This document shows, piece after piece, positions 5,659 through 6,496 of a DNA stretch of 6,496 nt (its first letter is position 1; every line of letters starts with the position of its first letter). This DNA comes from Methylomonas sp. GTDB taxonomy: Bacteria > Pseudomonadota > Gammaproteobacteria > Methylococcales > Methylomonadaceae. The stretch is taken from assembly GCA_026990815.1 (NCBI GenBank), contig JALXCS010000045.1:1935-8430 (forward strand). Direction: 5' to 3'. Both the position numbers and the translations under genes were made by a program. The notes beneath the pieces are model-generated. The model was not told the DNA's origin, searched no databases, and saw nothing but the letters and a program-made list of their open reading frames with translations.

Positions 5659-6496
5659 ATGAAATCAAATGAAATATCCAGCACTGAAAATCCTGTTTAT
5701 ACGGTTTCTCAATTAAACAGAGAAGTTAAAGAGCTCCTCAATCTTCATTTTTTGAACATTTTGGTTGAAGGCGAAATTTCCAATTTAAGTACTCCTTCAT
5801 CGGGACATATTTATTTTTCTTTAAAAGATTCAAAATCCCAGATTCGCTGTGCCATGTTTTGTTCTCAACAACGGAATTTAGGCTTTGTACCTGAAAATGG
5901 CCAGCAAGTATTAATCAAAGCGCAGGTTAGTTTGTATGAACCAAGAGGCGATTTCCAACTCATTGTCCAGGCAATGGAGGAAGCGGGCGATGGGGCTTTG
6001 CGTCGGGCTTTTGAGAAATTGAAGAAAAAATTGGCTGCAGAGGGTTTGTTTGATTCAGAAAGGAAAAAGCAAGCGCCATATTTGCCCAATGCTGTTGGGG
6101 TAATTACTTCCCCTACCGGAGCGGCAATCAGGGATATATTATCTGTTTTGCATCGGCGTTTTGCTTTTATTCCCGTGATTATTTATCCAGTAGCCGTACA
6201 AGGGGAAAATGCAAAATACGAAATAGTAGAAGCGTTAGAAACGGCGAATGCCAGAAAAGAATGTGATGTCATAATACTTGCCCGTGGCGGTGGATCTTTG
6301 GAGGATTTGTGGGCATTCAATGAAGAAAGCGTGGCCAGAGCCATCGATGCCAGTGAAATTCCAGTGATTTCAGGGGTCGGTCATGAGGTGGATTTTACCA
6401 TTGCAGATTTTGTAGCCGATTTTCGTGCACCAACGCCGTCCGCTGCTGCAGAACATTGCACGCCTGAATCTCAGGAGCTATTACAATATTTTAAGT
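5659..6496 (+). CDS. xseA: Exonuclease VII large subunit, 3' end beyond the window
   Basis: XseA is the catalytic subunit of exonuclease VII, which with XseB degrades single-stranded DNA from both ends. 279 codons are present of about 450. Residues 13-115 form the OB-fold DNA-binding domain (YTVSQLNREVKELL, then SSGHIYFSLKD and CAMFCSQQ). The catalytic domain follows with GVITSPTGAAIRDI, RGGGSLEDLWAFNEES, SGVGHEVDFTIADFVAD and RAPTPSAAAE. Asp159, Arg209, His242 and Asp245 align, with a constant offset of four, with E. coli D155, R205, H238 and D241, which are required for activity. ATG 5659 is the first in-frame start after a TAA at 5647-5649. Its ribosome site is weak. The frame is open to the last base; the missing part is the coiled-coil XseB-binding region and C-terminus. 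Confidence 0.97.
   Translation, partial: MKSNEISSTENPVYTVSQLNREVKELLNLHFLNILVEGEISNLSTPSSGHIYFSLKDSKSQIRCAMFCSQQRNLGFVPENGQQVLIKAQVSLYEPRGDFQLIVQAMEEAGDGALRRAFEKLKKKLAAEGLFDSERKKQAPYLPNAVGVITSPTGAAIRDILSVLHRRFAFIPVIIYPVAVQGENAKYEIVEALETANARKECDVIILARGGGSLEDLWAFNEESVARAIDASEIPVISGVGHEVDFTIADFVADFRAPTPSAAAEHCTPESQELLQYFK

Noticed and set aside
1..6496. CRISPR array, tRNA, rRNA or intact transposase
   Set aside because: No regularly spaced repeats, no cloverleaf or rRNA-like segment, and no transposase motif were noticed on either strand.

Overview
The window looks like chromosomal DNA of a gammaproteobacterium. The exonuclease VII large subunit, the YcgR-type PilZ protein, the Hsp15 (HslR) remnant and the TusB/DsrH and DsrC/TusE proteins all resemble gammaproteobacterial forms. 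Composition is moderately AT-rich. The two-cysteine DsrC and the dispersed palindromic repeats would suit a sulfur-oxidising or methanotrophic lineage, but that placement is inference.

Layout: (1) 1-2628: a type I restriction motor subunit, hsdR, that has lost its N-terminal nuclease domain. It is preceded by a short open frame of unrelated character, so a recombination junction probably lies near 100-115. A 28-bp GC-rich palindrome sits in frame inside hsdR at 286-313. (2) 2629-2833: an intergenic gap with a 92-bp inverted-repeat element. (3) 2834-3223: hslR, intact except for a TGA at codon 8 where the family has arginine. (4) 3235-4175, minus strand: a tight three-gene array sugE-tusB(dsrH)-dsrC, with 2-3 nt gaps and a promoter whose spacer holds a perfect 17-bp palindrome. 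(5) 4328-5059: a YcgR-type c-di-GMP receptor. (6) 5115-5573, minus strand: a small secreted protein whose start codon lies in the loop of a potential 12-bp mRNA hairpin. (7) 5659-6496: the 5' two-thirds of xseA, cut by the window edge.

The genes do not form one system. The most coherent unit is the minus-strand array that joins a guanidinium-type SMR exporter to two sulfur-relay proteins, without the usual DsrE/TusD and DsrF/TusC partners in the window. The left third looks like decaying accessory DNA (truncated restriction gene, repeats, hslR nonsense codon); the right third is ordinary chromosome. I found no complete undescribed system. Notable points are the sugE-dsrH-dsrC linkage, the DsrC two-cysteine tail, the hslR stop codon and the repeat insertions.
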